Position numbers and translations under genes: made by a program
Shown: positions 1 through 7,957 of the stretch, in pieces
Numbering within the stretch: the stretch's first letter is position 1
How the letters are laid out: each line of letters opens with the position of its first letter
Origin: Streptomyces sp. CCM_MD2014
GTDB lineage: Bacteria > Actinomycetota > Actinomycetes > Streptomycetales > Streptomycetaceae
Length of the DNA: 64,000 nt
Assembly (NCBI RefSeq): GCF_000772045.1
Contig: NZ_CP009754.1
Location: 372,001 to 436,000 of the forward strand
Reading direction: 5' to 3'
The notes under the pieces: model-generated
Database searches by the model: none
Seen by the model: the letters and a program-made list of their open reading frames with translations, nothing else
What the model was told of the DNA's origin: nothing

Positions 1-250
1 CGCGCAGCGGGTACCACTGGCGGTAGTACTGTCGGATGCCCTCGCGCAGTCGCCGGTAGGCGGCCGTGGTGCCGAACTGTTCGACCCACGGGTGCTCGTC
101 GGGCGGTACGGCCTGGCTGGTGAGCTGGCCGCCGATCCAGTCCGTCTCCTCGGTCAGGACGACGCTGCGGCCGGCCCGGCAGGCGGCGAGCGCCGCGGCG
201 ACGCCGCCGAGGCCGCCGCCGACGACGAGGATGTCGGGTTCCGGTATCAC
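1..250 (-). CDS. FAD-dependent oxidoreductase, N-terminal part (runs off the window)
   Basis: Only about the first 83 codons are present; the rest lies beyond base 1. The GTG start at 250 has an AAGGAG ribosome site at 258-263. The N-terminus reads as a Rossmann dinucleotide fold ([17 protein letters not shown]), followed about 20 residues later by [14 protein letters not shown]. This is typical of the FAD-dependent oxidoreductase family PF12831, often found in sugar-catabolic loci. It lies 38 bp downstream of the LacI-type repressor gene in the same direction, so the two probably share an operon and the upstream tandem operator. The substrate cannot be told from this fragment. Confidence 0.8.
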   Translation of the reverse strand, partial: MIPEPDILVVGGGLGGVAAALAACRAGRSVVLTEETDWIGGQLTSQAVPPDEHPWVEQFGTTAAYRRLREGIRQYYRQWYPLR

Positions 251-288
251 GCTGCTGCTCCTTAGGTGGTGCGGTGGGTGTGGTCGGT

Positions 289-1413
289 TCAGGACGACGG
301 GTGTGGGGTTCGGGGGCTGGGCGGTGGACCCGCGGTCGCGCCCGGTCTGAAGGCGCAGGCGACGAGGGTCCCTTCGGCGGGCCCGCCCGCGATGCGGGAG
401 GCGAGCAGCCGCACGGCCTCGGCGCCCAGCGCGGGGCGCGGGATGTCGAAGCCCATCGGCGCGGGTTCGTCCGCGAGGTCGGCGGGCGGGCTGCCGAGCA
501 GCGCGAGCGACACCTCGCCGGGACAGTCCAGGCCCGCCGCGTCGACGGCGGCACGCAGGGCCCGCCAGGCGGCACCGGTGTCGGTCTCCTCGGCGACGAA
601 GGCGGTGACGCCCTCGGCCACCCAGGCGCGGACCCGCTCGGCGGTGAGGTCGTGGCGCGGATCCCCGGACCGGTACACGGCGTCGGAGCCCGCGGGCAGT
701 CCGCTGTCCGCGAGCCCGTCGAGGAAGCCGCGTTCGCGGTCGGTGGAGGCGGGGGCGTCGTCGTCCTCGCGGACGAGGAGGACGCGCCGGTGGCCGAGCC
801 CGGCGAGCGCGGCGACGACCTCGCGGCTGGCGCTCACGTAGTCGGCGCCCACCCAGGCGAGGCCCTCCGGTTCGTCGCGCCGGCCGACGTGGACGACGGG
901 GAAGTCGTCGGCGACCAGTCGGCGCAGTTCGTCCGCGGGGGCGTGGCGGCCCAGGAAGAGGCAGCCGTCCGCCAGCCGTACGCGGCTGAGCGCGCCGCCC
1001 CCGGCGCCCGCTCCCCCGGTGCTCGACCCGGTGAACAGCACTAGGTCGTAGCCCTGCGCGGCGGCCTCCTGCTCCACGCCGACGAGGAACGGGTAGTACG
1101 AGTGCCGGACGTCGGTCGGGAAGGTCGCGGTGAAGCTGAAGACGCCGAGCAGATTGTTGCGGGCGGCGGCGAGCCGGCTGGCGGCCGGGTCGGGGACATA
1201 GCCGAGGCTGTGGGCGGCGTCCAGGACCTTCGCGCGGGTCTCCGCCGAGATCGGCCGGCCCGTCGCGAGATCGCGTCCGGACAGCACCAGGGACACCGTC
1301 GCCTGCGAGACACCCGCGAGCCTGGCCACCTCCGCCTGCCTGGGCCGGGCCCGGCGGCCGGCCGGCGCGGGGGCCCTCCCCGGCCTGGCACGCCCTGCGG
1401 CTTCCTTCGCCAC
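289..1413 (-). CDS. LacI/GalR-family transcriptional repressor
   Basis: A 374-residue protein with an N-terminal LacI helix-turn-helix ([21 protein letters not shown], about residues 26-46), the hinge-helix region ([14 protein letters not shown]) and a periplasmic-binding-protein-like effector domain to the end. I chose the GTG at 1413 because GGAGAGGA (1420-1427) sits at proper spacing. The in-frame ATG at 1473 lies inside the palindromic operator and is unlikely to be used. The gene precedes a PF12831-type FAD oxidoreductase, suggesting control of a carbohydrate pathway. Two copies of TAATGCGCATTA 50-80 bp upstream are the obvious binding sites, implying autoregulation. The effector is unknown. 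Confidence 0.9.
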   Translation of the reverse strand: MAKEAAGRARPGRAPAPAGRRARPRQAEVARLAGVSQATVSLVLSGRDLATGRPISAETRAKVLDAAHSLGYVPDPAASRLAAARNNLLGVFSFTATFPTDVRHSYYPFLVGVEQEAAAQGYDLVLFTGSSTGGAGAGGGALSRVRLADGCLFLGRHAPADELRRLVADDFPVVHVGRRDEPEGLAWVGADYVSASREVVAALAGLGHRRVLLVREDDDAPASTDRERGFLDGLADSGLPAGSDAVYRSGDPRHDLTAERVRAWVAEGVTAFVAEETDTGAAWRALRAAVDAAGLDCPGEVSLALLGSPPADLADEPAPMGFDIPRPALGAEAVRLLASRIAGGPAEGTLVACAFRPGATAGPPPSPRTPHPSS

Positions 1414-1462
1414 CACCACTCCTCTCCGTCGCTCCCTCGCCCGGTCGCACCGTGGCGAGGTG

Positions 1463-1490
1463 TTAATGCGCATTACCTAATGCGCATTAA
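1463..1490. promoter_or_regulatory. Tandem palindromic operator (two TAATGCGCATTA sites)
   Basis: TTAATGCGCATTA (1463-1475) and TAATGCGCATTAA (1478-1490) are two perfect 12-bp palindromes separated by CC. They lie just upstream of the LacI-type gene. The central CG and twofold symmetry fit LacI-family operators. AT-rich sequence like this stands out in the surrounding GC-rich DNA. Confidence 0.75.
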
Positions 1491-1590
1491 CGAGTAATCT
1501 GAAGGACCGCGGGCGTCGGGTCAAGGGGTTGCGCGGAGGAAATGCCGGGTGGCGGCGGAAGAGACGCCCGCCGCCACCCGGCCTGCCGGA

Positions 1591-2112
1591 TCAGATGCCG
1601 AACGGCGCCGCGTACCGGACGGTGCCCGCGGGCAGCGGGTGGGCGGCGTCCAGGGTGAGGGCCATCAGGGCCTCGTCCGGGACGTCGATGGTCAGCCCGA
1701 TGCCGTGGGCGGAGGCCCTGCCGAAGCCGAAGCGGGGGTAGTACTCGGGGTGCCCGAGGACGACGACGTGGTGTTCGCCGAGGCGCTCGGCCGCCAGGAG
1801 CGCGGCCCGGACGGCGGCCCCGCCGGCACCGGTCCTCTGGTGCTCGGGCCGGACGGCGACGGGGGCCAGACACAGCGCGGGACTGTCCCCGATGTGGCAG
1901 CGGGTCAGCAGGGCGTGGCCGACCGGGCGGTCGGCGTCGTCCACCGCGACGAGGGACAGGCCCTCGATCCACGCCCCGGTGTCGGCGCGCAGCGCGTCGA
2001 CGAGGGCGGCTTCCTCCGGCGTGGGGAAGGCGGCCCGGACGATCTCACGGATGACGGGGACGTCGGCGCCGGTCTCGGCGCGGGTGTTCCAGGAAGAACG
2101 GGAAAAGGACAT
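1591..2112 (-). CDS. GNAT-family N-acetyltransferase
   Basis: A 173-residue protein with the GNAT acetyl-CoA fold. The VAVRPEHQRTGAGGAAVRAAL stretch (about residues 88-107) is motif A with the Q/R-x-x-G-x-G/A pyrophosphate loop. The following VVLGHPEYYPRFGFGRA segment matches the YhbS-like subgroup (GDPAYYGRFGF). The acceptor substrate is unknown. It follows a very short, strongly initiated ORF (2160-2237) on the same strand and diverges from the sigma factor gene. The ATG at 2112 lacks a strong ribosome site, so translation may be coupled to the upstream ORF or start slightly downstream. Confidence 0.85.
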   Translation of the reverse strand: MSFSRSSWNTRAETGADVPVIREIVRAAFPTPEEAALVDALRADTGAWIEGLSLVAVDDADRPVGHALLTRCHIGDSPALCLAPVAVRPEHQRTGAGGAAVRAALLAAERLGEHHVVVLGHPEYYPRFGFGRASAHGIGLTIDVPDEALMALTLDAAHPLPAGTVRYAAPFGI

Positions 2113-2159
2113 GGCGGAATGAGGATCCGTTTCTGAGGTTGCGTTCGTGGGAGGCGGGG

Positions 2160-2237
2160 TCAGGCCGCCGCTCGGGACGCGAGGGAGACCGCGAGGGACA
2201 TCCGGGCATCGCGAAGGACGGCGTCGAGCACGGTCAT
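2160..2237 (-). CDS. Candidate 25-residue small ORF ahead of the acetyltransferase
   Basis: An ATG at 2237 is preceded by an exceptionally strong ribosome site (GGGAGGTGAGGTTG directly before the ATG). The frame stays open for 25 codons, starting MTVLDAVLRDARMSLAV and ending SRAAA. It ends 47 bp before the acetyltransferase start on the same strand. I recognise no family. It could be a leader peptide, a small functional protein, or the real start of translation for the unit. Evidence is limited to the ribosome site and position. Confidence 0.4.
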   Translation of the reverse strand: MTVLDAVLRDARMSLAVSLASRAAA

Positions 2238-2364
2238 CAACCTCACCTCCCTGTCTTCCCGCTCCTGTGGAGCCCGATCGAACGCGAACGGCGTCAGTGT
2301 ACCCGGGTCGCCCGTGGGAAGGTGGGCGTCGGGCGGGATCACCGCGACTTCCGGGAGCCCGGGA

Positions 2365-2395
2365 CCAATCCGCAGGCCGCGCGGCCCCGGATTAC
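2365..2395 (+). promoter_or_regulatory. SigK-type ECF promoter of the sigma factor gene
   Basis: CCAATCC (2365-2371), 15 bases, then CCGGATTAC (2387-2395), about 45 bp before the sigma factor start. The same two blocks with the same 15-base spacer precede the flavoprotein/CFA operon (9309-9279, minus strand) and the fasciclin gene (22239-22209, minus strand). It resembles the M. tuberculosis SigK consensus (CCATCC -35, CCGAATCG -10). This implies autoregulation of the sigma factor. Confidence 0.75.
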
Positions 2396-2439
2396 GCGGG
2401 GACATCCCCGCCCGTCGCACATCCTTTGGAGCGCCCGTC

Positions 2440-3024
2440 GTGAAGGAAGCCGTACACATCGGCAGAAATCCATCCGCCCAGCCCGATCTGCAGCAGCTGA
2501 TCCGTGAGGTGGCCCTGGGCGACCAGGACTCCTTCGCCGCCGTGTACGACGCGGTCGCGGGGCCCGTGCTCGGGGTCGCCCGGGCGGTGCTGCGCGACCA
2601 GGCCCAGTCGGAGGAGGTGGCGCAGGAGGTGCTGGTCGAGGTGTGGCGCACGGCGCCCCGCTACCGGCCGGAGCGCGGCACGGTGGTCAACTGGATCCTG
2701 ACCCTGGCCCACCGGCGGGCCGTGGACCGGGTGCGGTCGGTGGAGGCCGCCGCGGCCCGGGACCACAAGGCCGCCCTGCTCGACCGGACGCCCGAGTACG
2801 ACGAGGTGACCGAACAGGTCGAGACCCGGCTGGAGCGGGAGCAGGTGCGGCGCTGTCTGCGCACCCTGACCGAGATCCAGCGCCAGTCCGTGACCCTCGC
2901 CTACTACCGCGGCCTGACCTACCGGCAGGTGGCCGAGGCGCTCGCGCTGCCGCTCGGCACGGTCAAGACACGGCTGCGAGACGGTCTCATCCGGCTCCGC
3001 GACTGCCTGGGGGTGAGCGCGTGA
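2440..3024 (+). CDS. sigK: ECF RNA polymerase sigma factor, SigK-like
   Basis: A 194-residue group 4 sigma factor. Region 2 spans about residues 30-100 (DSFAAVYDAVAGPVLGVAR to VVNWILTLAHRRAVDRVRS). Region 4 spans about 128-190, with the helix-turn-helix LTYRQVAEALALPLGTVKTR. I chose the GTG at 2440 because TTTGGAG lies at normal spacing and the length then matches SigK proteins (about 187 residues). The anti-sigma gene overlaps its stop codon. The convergent neighbouring operon has the same gene content as the M. tuberculosis sigK locus, which supports the name. A motif shared with that operon's promoter suggests direct autoregulation. Confidence 0.88.
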   Translation: MKEAVHIGRNPSAQPDLQQLIREVALGDQDSFAAVYDAVAGPVLGVARAVLRDQAQSEEVAQEVLVEVWRTAPRYRPERGTVVNWILTLAHRRAVDRVRSVEAAAARDHKAALLDRTPEYDEVTEQVETRLEREQVRRCLRTLTEIQRQSVTLAYYRGLTYRQVAEALALPLGTVKTRLRDGLIRLRDCLGVSA

Positions 3025-3779
3025 TGCGCACCGAGGACCTGCACAGCCTGACGGGCGCCTACGCCCTGCACGCCCTGTCCGACGACGAGCGGGACGCCTT
3101 CGAACGCCATCTGGCGGACTGCGCCGACTGTGCCCGGGAGACCAGGGAGTTCGCCGCCGCGACGGCCCGGCTGGGGCTGGCCGCGACGGTGGTGCCCGGC
3201 ACCGCGCTCAGGGAACGGGTGCTGCACCGCATCACCGCCGTGCGCCAGGTCCCGCCGGGTGGCGGCACCGTGGAGAAGGCCGCGCGCCGCGTCGTGCCCC
3301 GGCGGCGCGGACTGGCCCGCTGGGCGCTGGCCGCCTGCCTGGCCGCGGCGGTGGGGCTCGGCGGCACGGCGGTGTGGCAGTACGAGCGGGCGCAGGACGC
3401 CGGGGAGCGGGCCGCGCAGGCCGAGCGGCGGGCCGAGACCCTCGCCGGGGTGCTGGCCGCGCCGGACGCCGAGTCGCGTACGGCACGGCTGGCCGACGGT
3501 GCGAGCGGGACGCTGGTCGTCTCCGAGCGTCAGGACCGGGCGGTCTTCCTGGCCTCGGGCCTGGCGGAACCGCCGCGGGGCAAGGTCTACCAGCTCTGGT
3601 TCGACGACCACGGCACGATGCGCCCGGCCGGCCTGATGGACCCCGGCGACACCAGCCAGGCGGTGCTGATGGAGGGGGCCGTCGGCGGTGCGGCGGGCGT
3701 GGGCATCACGGTCGAGCCGGCCGGCGGCTCGAAGCAGCCGACGTCGGACCCGATCGCGCTGCTGGGCATGCCGGCCTGA
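3024..3779 (+). CDS. rskA: Anti-sigma-K factor (RskA-like), single-pass membrane protein
   Basis: A 251-residue membrane anti-sigma factor whose ATG overlaps the sigma factor stop (GTGATG). The N-terminal cytoplasmic part carries a zinc-type H29-x3-C33-x2-C36 motif (RHLADCADC). One transmembrane helix lies near residues 97-118 (ARWALAACLAAAVGLGGTAVW). The extracytoplasmic half, with VYQLWFDDHGTMRPAGLM, is typical of the RskA C-terminal domain PF10099. It should hold the sigma factor inactive and release it on an extracytoplasmic signal, reported as redox for mycobacterial RskA. It is followed at once by a strong bidirectional terminator. Confidence 0.9.
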   Translation: MRTEDLHSLTGAYALHALSDDERDAFERHLADCADCARETREFAAATARLGLAATVVPGTALRERVLHRITAVRQVPPGGGTVEKAARRVVPRRRGLARWALAACLAAAVGLGGTAVWQYERAQDAGERAAQAERRAETLAGVLAAPDAESRTARLADGASGTLVVSERQDRAVFLASGLAEPPRGKVYQLWFDDHGTMRPAGLMDPGDTSQAVLMEGAVGGAAGVGITVEPAGGSKQPTSDPIALLGMPA

Positions 3780-3780
3780 C

Positions 3781-3808
3781 GGGGGCGAGGGCCGCGGCCC
3801 TCGCCCCC
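3781..3808. terminator. Bidirectional rho-independent-type hairpin
   Basis: A perfect 28-bp palindrome (GGGGGCGAGGGCC and its complement around a central GC pair) fills the gap between the convergent anti-sigma gene (ends 3779) and DUF1295 gene (ends 3818). It can serve as a terminator for both. There is no T-run, as is usual in Streptomyces. Confidence 0.8.
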
Positions 3809-3817
3809 TGCCGAGTC

Positions 3818-4633
3818 CTACCGGGACCGGCGCGGCGGACGCGGGAGGAAGCCGCTGGTGCGCGCCGCGTACGCGGCCCATCCCGGCCGGTCCGCCATGC
3901 GTCGCTCCACCAGCCGCTTCCCGCTGCCGCCGATCAGCAGGTACGTCATCGCCAGCGGGGAGACGACGGACACCGTGGCGGCGGCGAGGCCCGCGTCGCA
4001 GGCGACCAGGAACAGGCCCCACCAGACGCAGAAGTCACCGAAGTAGTTGGGGTGCCGGGTCCAGCCCCACAGTCCGCGGTCCATGAGGCGGCCCCGGTTG
4101 GCCGGGTCCGCCTTGAACCGGGCCAACTGGGCGTCCCCGACGGCCTCGAAGGCCAGCCCCACCGCCCACACGACCGTTCCGGCCCAGGCCAGGACCGACA
4201 GCGGTCCCGGCCCGTACGCGGCGGTCTGCACCGGCAGCGACACCAGCCACACCAGGGCACCCTGGAGCAGGTAGACCATGCGCAGGGCGTACAGGTTCCG
4301 GTTGCCGGGGGCCCTGGCGAGCATCGCGTCGTAGCGCGGGTCCTCGCCGTGCCCCCGGCCGCGCCGCGCGATGTGCGCGGCCAGCCGCAGGCCCCATACG
4401 ACGGTCAGGACCTCCACCAGCGTCCGGCGGCCCGCGTCGCCCTCCCCGGCCGCCGCCGCGACCACGCACGTCACGAGGGCGACGGCGGCGAAGCCGAGGC
4501 CCCAGGCCACGTCCACGACCCGGTGCACGCCCCTGCGCACGGCGACGGCGAAGGTGGCCAGCATGACGGCGAACGCGGTCGCCGCCGCCCAGCCGAGGCC
4601 CACGGCGAACGCGCCCCACGGGAAGCCGCTCAC
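3818..4633 (-). CDS. DUF1295 membrane protein (steroid 5-alpha-reductase-like fold)
   Basis: A 271-residue polytopic membrane protein with about seven hydrophobic segments. Near the C-terminus it carries GLWGWTRHPNYFGDFCVWWGLFL, the conserved RHPNYFGE-type signature of DUF1295 and isoprenylcysteine methyltransferase-like reductases. The GTG at 4633 overlaps the upstream stop (GTGA), so it is the last gene of a coupled five-gene unit. Its M. tuberculosis counterpart by context is Rv0446c. The likely role is reduction or modification of a membrane lipid made by the CFA-like enzymes. The reaction is unproven. Confidence 0.88.
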   Translation of the reverse strand: MSGFPWGAFAVGLGWAAATAFAVMLATFAVAVRRGVHRVVDVAWGLGFAAVALVTCVVAAAAGEGDAGRRTLVEVLTVVWGLRLAAHIARRGRGHGEDPRYDAMLARAPGNRNLYALRMVYLLQGALVWLVSLPVQTAAYGPGPLSVLAWAGTVVWAVGLAFEAVGDAQLARFKADPANRGRLMDRGLWGWTRHPNYFGDFCVWWGLFLVACDAGLAAATVSVVSPLAMTYLLIGGSGKRLVERRMADRPGWAAYAARTSGFLPRPPRRSR

Positions 4634-5934
4634 GGGCGGTCCAGCCGCTCGTACCACTCCCCCGGGGTCGCGGGCATGCCGCTGACGCCCTCGGCGGTGG
4701 GCCGGACGCCCAGGATCTGGTCGACGCCCATCCGCCGCTGCTCGAAGGCGAGTGCCCCGCCCACCAGGTACAGCCGCCACACCCGTGCGGTCTCCTCGCC
4801 GACCAGCGCGACGAACTCGTCCCAGCGCTCCTCCAGGGTGCGTTCCCAGGCGGCGACCGTGCGGACGTAGTGCTCGCGCAGCGACTCGACGTGCCGCACC
4901 TCGAGACCGGCGTCCTCCAGGAGCTGGACCGTCTCGCCGAGCGGCCGCATGTGCATGTCGGGCGCGATGTACGCCTCGATGAAGGCGCCGCCGCCGGGCG
5001 CGTTGCGCCCCCGGGACATCTGCTGCACCAGGACGCGTCCCCCGGGACGGACCCTGCGGTGCAGGGCGGCGGCGAAGGCCGGGTACTCGGCGTCCCCCAC
5101 GTGCTCGCCCATCTCGACGGTGCAGACGGCGTCGTAGTCCCCGCCCGTGATGTCGCGGTAGTCCTGGCGGACGACCTCCACGCGGTCCTCCAGGCCGCGC
5201 TCCCGCACCTGTTCGCGGACGTACGCCGCCTGCTCCGCGGCGAGGGTGACGGCGGTGACCTTCGCCTTGTGCCGTTCGGCCGCGTACAGGGTGAGCGACC
5301 CCCACCCGCAGCCGATGTCGAGCAGACGGGAACCGGCGGCGAGGCCCAGTTTGCGGCAGATCAGCTCCAGCTTGGCCCGCTGTGCGTCGGCGGCGTCGGC
5401 GTACGTGTCCTGCCACACTCCGCACGAGTAGGCCATGGTCTCGTCGAGGAGGAGGCGGTAGAAGTCGTTGGAGAGGTCGTAGTGGTGGCTGATGGCGGCG
5501 CGGTCGCGGGACTTGGTGTGCAGGCCGCCGCGCAGCCGGGCCTGGGAGCCGGGCGTCGCGGGACGCGGACCGACGGCGCCGAGGCGGACGGCGGTGCCGG
5601 CCGCACGGGCCCGGTCGGCGAGGGAGAGGCGGGGCGGGTGCACCCGGCGTTCGCGGGCGGCCGCCCACATCCGGCGCAGGCCGTCGGCCAGGTCGCCGTC
5701 GACGTCCAGTTCGCCCGTGACGTAGGCCTGCGCCAGGCCCAGTTCGCCGGGCCGCCAGCACAGGCGGCGCAGGGCGCGCCGGGAGCGGACGACGACCACG
5801 GGGCCGTCGGCGGGGCCGGTCTCGGATCCGTCCCAGGCGCGCAGCCGGACGGGGAGCGGGCCGCCGAGCGCGCCCTCGACGAGCGCGGCGAGCCGGTGGG
5901 CGGCGCCGGGCCTGGTGGAGCGGACGGTGCTCAT
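4630..5934 (-). CDS. Cyclopropane-fatty-acyl-phospholipid synthase family methyltransferase (copy 1)
   Basis: A 434-residue SAM-dependent lipid methyltransferase. A CFA N-terminal lobe (about 1-130) precedes the catalytic fold with SHHYDLSNDFYRLLLDETMAYSCG, the SAM loop LLDIGCGWGSL and QQMSRGRNAPGGGAFIEAYIAPD. The segment after the SAM domain is VEMGEHVGDAEYPAF, which departs from the usual EMIEAVG-type active-site loop seen in copy 2. The two copies may therefore act on different substrates or steps, such as cyclopropanation versus methyl branching. The ATG at 5934 overlaps the upstream stop (ATGA). It acts on unsaturated acyl chains of membrane phospholipids. Confidence 0.9.
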   Translation of the reverse strand: MSTVRSTRPGAAHRLAALVEGALGGPLPVRLRAWDGSETGPADGPVVVVRSRRALRRLCWRPGELGLAQAYVTGELDVDGDLADGLRRMWAAARERRVHPPRLSLADRARAAGTAVRLGAVGPRPATPGSQARLRGGLHTKSRDRAAISHHYDLSNDFYRLLLDETMAYSCGVWQDTYADAADAQRAKLELICRKLGLAAGSRLLDIGCGWGSLTLYAAERHKAKVTAVTLAAEQAAYVREQVRERGLEDRVEVVRQDYRDITGGDYDAVCTVEMGEHVGDAEYPAFAAALHRRVRPGGRVLVQQMSRGRNAPGGGAFIEAYIAPDMHMRPLGETVQLLEDAGLEVRHVESLREHYVRTVAAWERTLEERWDEFVALVGEETARVWRLYLVGGALAFEQRRMGVDQILGVRPTAEGVSGMPATPGEWYERLDRP

Positions 5935-7217
5935 CGGGCGGGGCCCTCCTTGGTGAACAGGTACTGCTGGACGTCGAGATAGGCGGCGCGGAAGCCGGCC
6001 TCGGAGTAGGCGAGGTAGAAGGTCCACAGGCGCCGGAAGGTCTCGTCGAATCCGAGGGCGTCCACTTCCGCGGCGGAGTCGGTGAACCGCTCGCGCCACA
6101 GCCGCAGGGTCTCGGCGTAGTGCGCGCCGAAGGCGTCGCGGCGGGCGACGCGCAGGCCGGTGTGGTCGCGGACCGTCGTCTCCATCGCCTCGGTGGAGGG
6201 GATCAGGCCGCCGGGGAAGACGTACTTCTGGATCCAGGTGTGGGTGTGGCGGGCGGCGAGCATGCGGTCGTGCGGCATGGTGATGGCCTGGAGGGCGACC
6301 CGGCCTCCGGGGGCGAGGCGCTCGTCGAGGGTGCGGAAGTAGACCGGCCAGAACTCGGCGCCGACGGCCTCGATCATCTCGACGCTGACGATCGCGTCGT
6401 AGGTGCCGTTCTCCTCGCGGTAGTCGCGCAGTTCCACCCGGACACGGTCGGCGAGGCCCGCCTCGTGGGCGCGTTCGAGCGCACGGTCGCGCTGTTCGCG
6501 GGAGAGGGTGAGGGAGGTGACGTCGGCGCCGCGCGCGGCGGCGCGCAGGGCGAGTTCGCCCCAGCCGGTGCCGATCTCCAGGAGCCGGGTGCCGTCGCCG
6601 ACCCCGGCGAGGTCGAGCAGCCGGTCGATCTTGCGGTGCTGGGCGGCGGCGAGGGACTCGCGGCGGGCCGGGAAGACGGGGAAGACGGCGGACGAGTAGC
6701 TGAGGGTGTCGTCCAGGAAGAGGGCGAACAGGTCGTTGGACAGGTCGTAGTGGCTGCTGATGTTGTCCCGGGCACCCTCGGGCGTGTTGCGCAGGGCGGC
6801 GGGCCGGCGCTGGTGCCACAGGCCGCGCAGCCGCTGGAGCGGGGCGGGTACCAGTCGCGCGGCGTTGGCGGCGAGCACGGTGAGCGCTCCGACCAGGTCC
6901 GGGGCGTCCCACTCACGGGCCATGTAGGACTCGCCGAAGCCGATGAGGCCCTGGGCGCCGATCCGCCCGTGGAAGGCGTCCGGGTCGTGGACCTCCACCA
7001 GCGGACCGCCGAGGCCCACGGTGTCGCCGTCGGCGAACCTGACCCGCAGCGGCAGCCGGTGCAGGGCGCGGCGCACGACGGCGGCCGCGGTGACGCGGCG
7101 GACGCGGGAGGCCCGGGGCGGGGCTGCGACGTCGGGCCAGCGGCGCGGGTCGACGGGGGTGACGCGGCCTTCCGGGGCCGGGGTCGCGGCGGCGGGGCGT
7201 GGGTGGGTTGCGGTCAT
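5931..7217 (-). CDS. Cyclopropane-fatty-acyl-phospholipid synthase family methyltransferase (copy 2)
   Basis: A 428-residue protein with canonical CFA-synthase motifs: SSHYDLSNDLFALFLDDTLSYSS, SAM loop LLEIGTGWGELALRAA, SVEMIEAVGAEFWPVYF, and QAITMPHDRM followed by IQKYVFPGGLIPS. It is the closer match to M. tuberculosis UfaA1 (Rv0447c), which lies in the equivalent locus. The ATG at 7217 overlaps the DUF1365 stop. Having two CFA-type enzymes side by side is an expansion relative to the single mycobacterial gene. The product is probably a cyclopropane or methyl-branched phospholipid acyl chain. SigK-type control is inferred from the operon promoter. Confidence 0.92.
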   Translation of the reverse strand: MTATHPRPAAATPAPEGRVTPVDPRRWPDVAAPPRASRVRRVTAAAVVRRALHRLPLRVRFADGDTVGLGGPLVEVHDPDAFHGRIGAQGLIGFGESYMAREWDAPDLVGALTVLAANAARLVPAPLQRLRGLWHQRRPAALRNTPEGARDNISSHYDLSNDLFALFLDDTLSYSSAVFPVFPARRESLAAAQHRKIDRLLDLAGVGDGTRLLEIGTGWGELALRAAARGADVTSLTLSREQRDRALERAHEAGLADRVRVELRDYREENGTYDAIVSVEMIEAVGAEFWPVYFRTLDERLAPGGRVALQAITMPHDRMLAARHTHTWIQKYVFPGGLIPSTEAMETTVRDHTGLRVARRDAFGAHYAETLRLWRERFTDSAAEVDALGFDETFRRLWTFYLAYSEAGFRAAYLDVQQYLFTKEGPAR

Positions 7218-7957
7218 GTGGCCTTCTCCGTGGTGCGGTGACTCGGGCGCGGCTGGACGGGCAGGCCGCGCAGGTAGAGGCGGATGCCGTGGCGGCGGAT
7301 GCCGGCCGACACCGCGAGGGTCGACAGGGGGTGCCGCACGGCCAGTCGCAGGAGGGCGGCGGGCGTCGCCTCGCGCCGGGTGCCCCGTACCGTCGCGGTG
7401 AACGGCCGGGCGCCGGGCCGGTCCAGGCGTACGGTCAGGTCGAGGCGGTCCGCGGGCAGCGGGAGGCGCATGCGGTAGGCGCCGTCGACGGGGAAGAACG
7501 GGGAGACGTAGAAGTCCTTGTCGACGTGCGCGACGCCCGCCTCGTCGGGGTGCAGCAGGTAGGTGTGGCGTTCGCCGTAGGTGTTGTGCACCTCGGCGAC
7601 CACGCAGCGGGGTGTGCCGTCCGGGTCGTGACACCAGTACAGGGTCAGCGGGTTGAAGACGTACCCGAGGACGCGGGCGTGGGTGAGCATCAGCACCCGG
7701 CCGCCCGCCAGGTCGACCCCGCGGGAGGCGAGGAAGCGCTCCAGGCCGGCCCGCAGCGAGGGGGCGTCGCCGGTGAAGTGGTCGCGGGCCCGGAAGCCCG
7801 CCAACGGGCGTAGCGGGCGAGGCGGTTCGGGGAGGTGGTCGAGGTCGACGAGCCACATGTAGGTGCGGTGGCGCAGGGTGTACCGGACGGGATCGAGGCG
7901 TATGTGCCCGATCTCGCAGGGGTAGAGGCCGGGGCGTGCCGTCGGGGCGGGGGTCAC
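7214..7957 (-). CDS. DUF1365 family protein
   Basis: A 247-residue protein of the DUF1365 family, recognisable from LYPCEIGHIRLDPVRYTLRHRTY, the central VLMLTHARVLGYVFNPLTLYWC and KDFYVSPFFPVDGAYRM. The family is nearly always encoded between an amine-oxidase-like flavoprotein and CFA synthases, as here and in Rv0448c. Its biochemical role is not established. Linkage implies lipid modification. The GTG at 7957 overlaps the flavoprotein stop codon, so translation is coupled. No signal peptide or membrane helix is evident. Confidence 0.9.
   Translation of the reverse strand: MTPAPTARPGLYPCEIGHIRLDPVRYTLRHRTYMWLVDLDHLPEPPRPLRPLAGFRARDHFTGDAPSLRAGLERFLASRGVDLAGGRVLMLTHARVLGYVFNPLTLYWCHDPDGTPRCVVAEVHNTYGERHTYLLHPDEAGVAHVDKDFYVSPFFPVDGAYRMRLPLPADRLDLTVRLDRPGARPFTATVRGTRREATPAALLRLAVRHPLSTLAVSAGIRRHGIRLYLRGLPVQPRPSHRTTEKAT

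Noticed and set aside
1414..1473. ATG at 1473 as the LacI gene start
   Set aside because: It lies inside the palindromic operator and has no ribosome site. GTG 1413 has GGAGAGGA at normal spacing.
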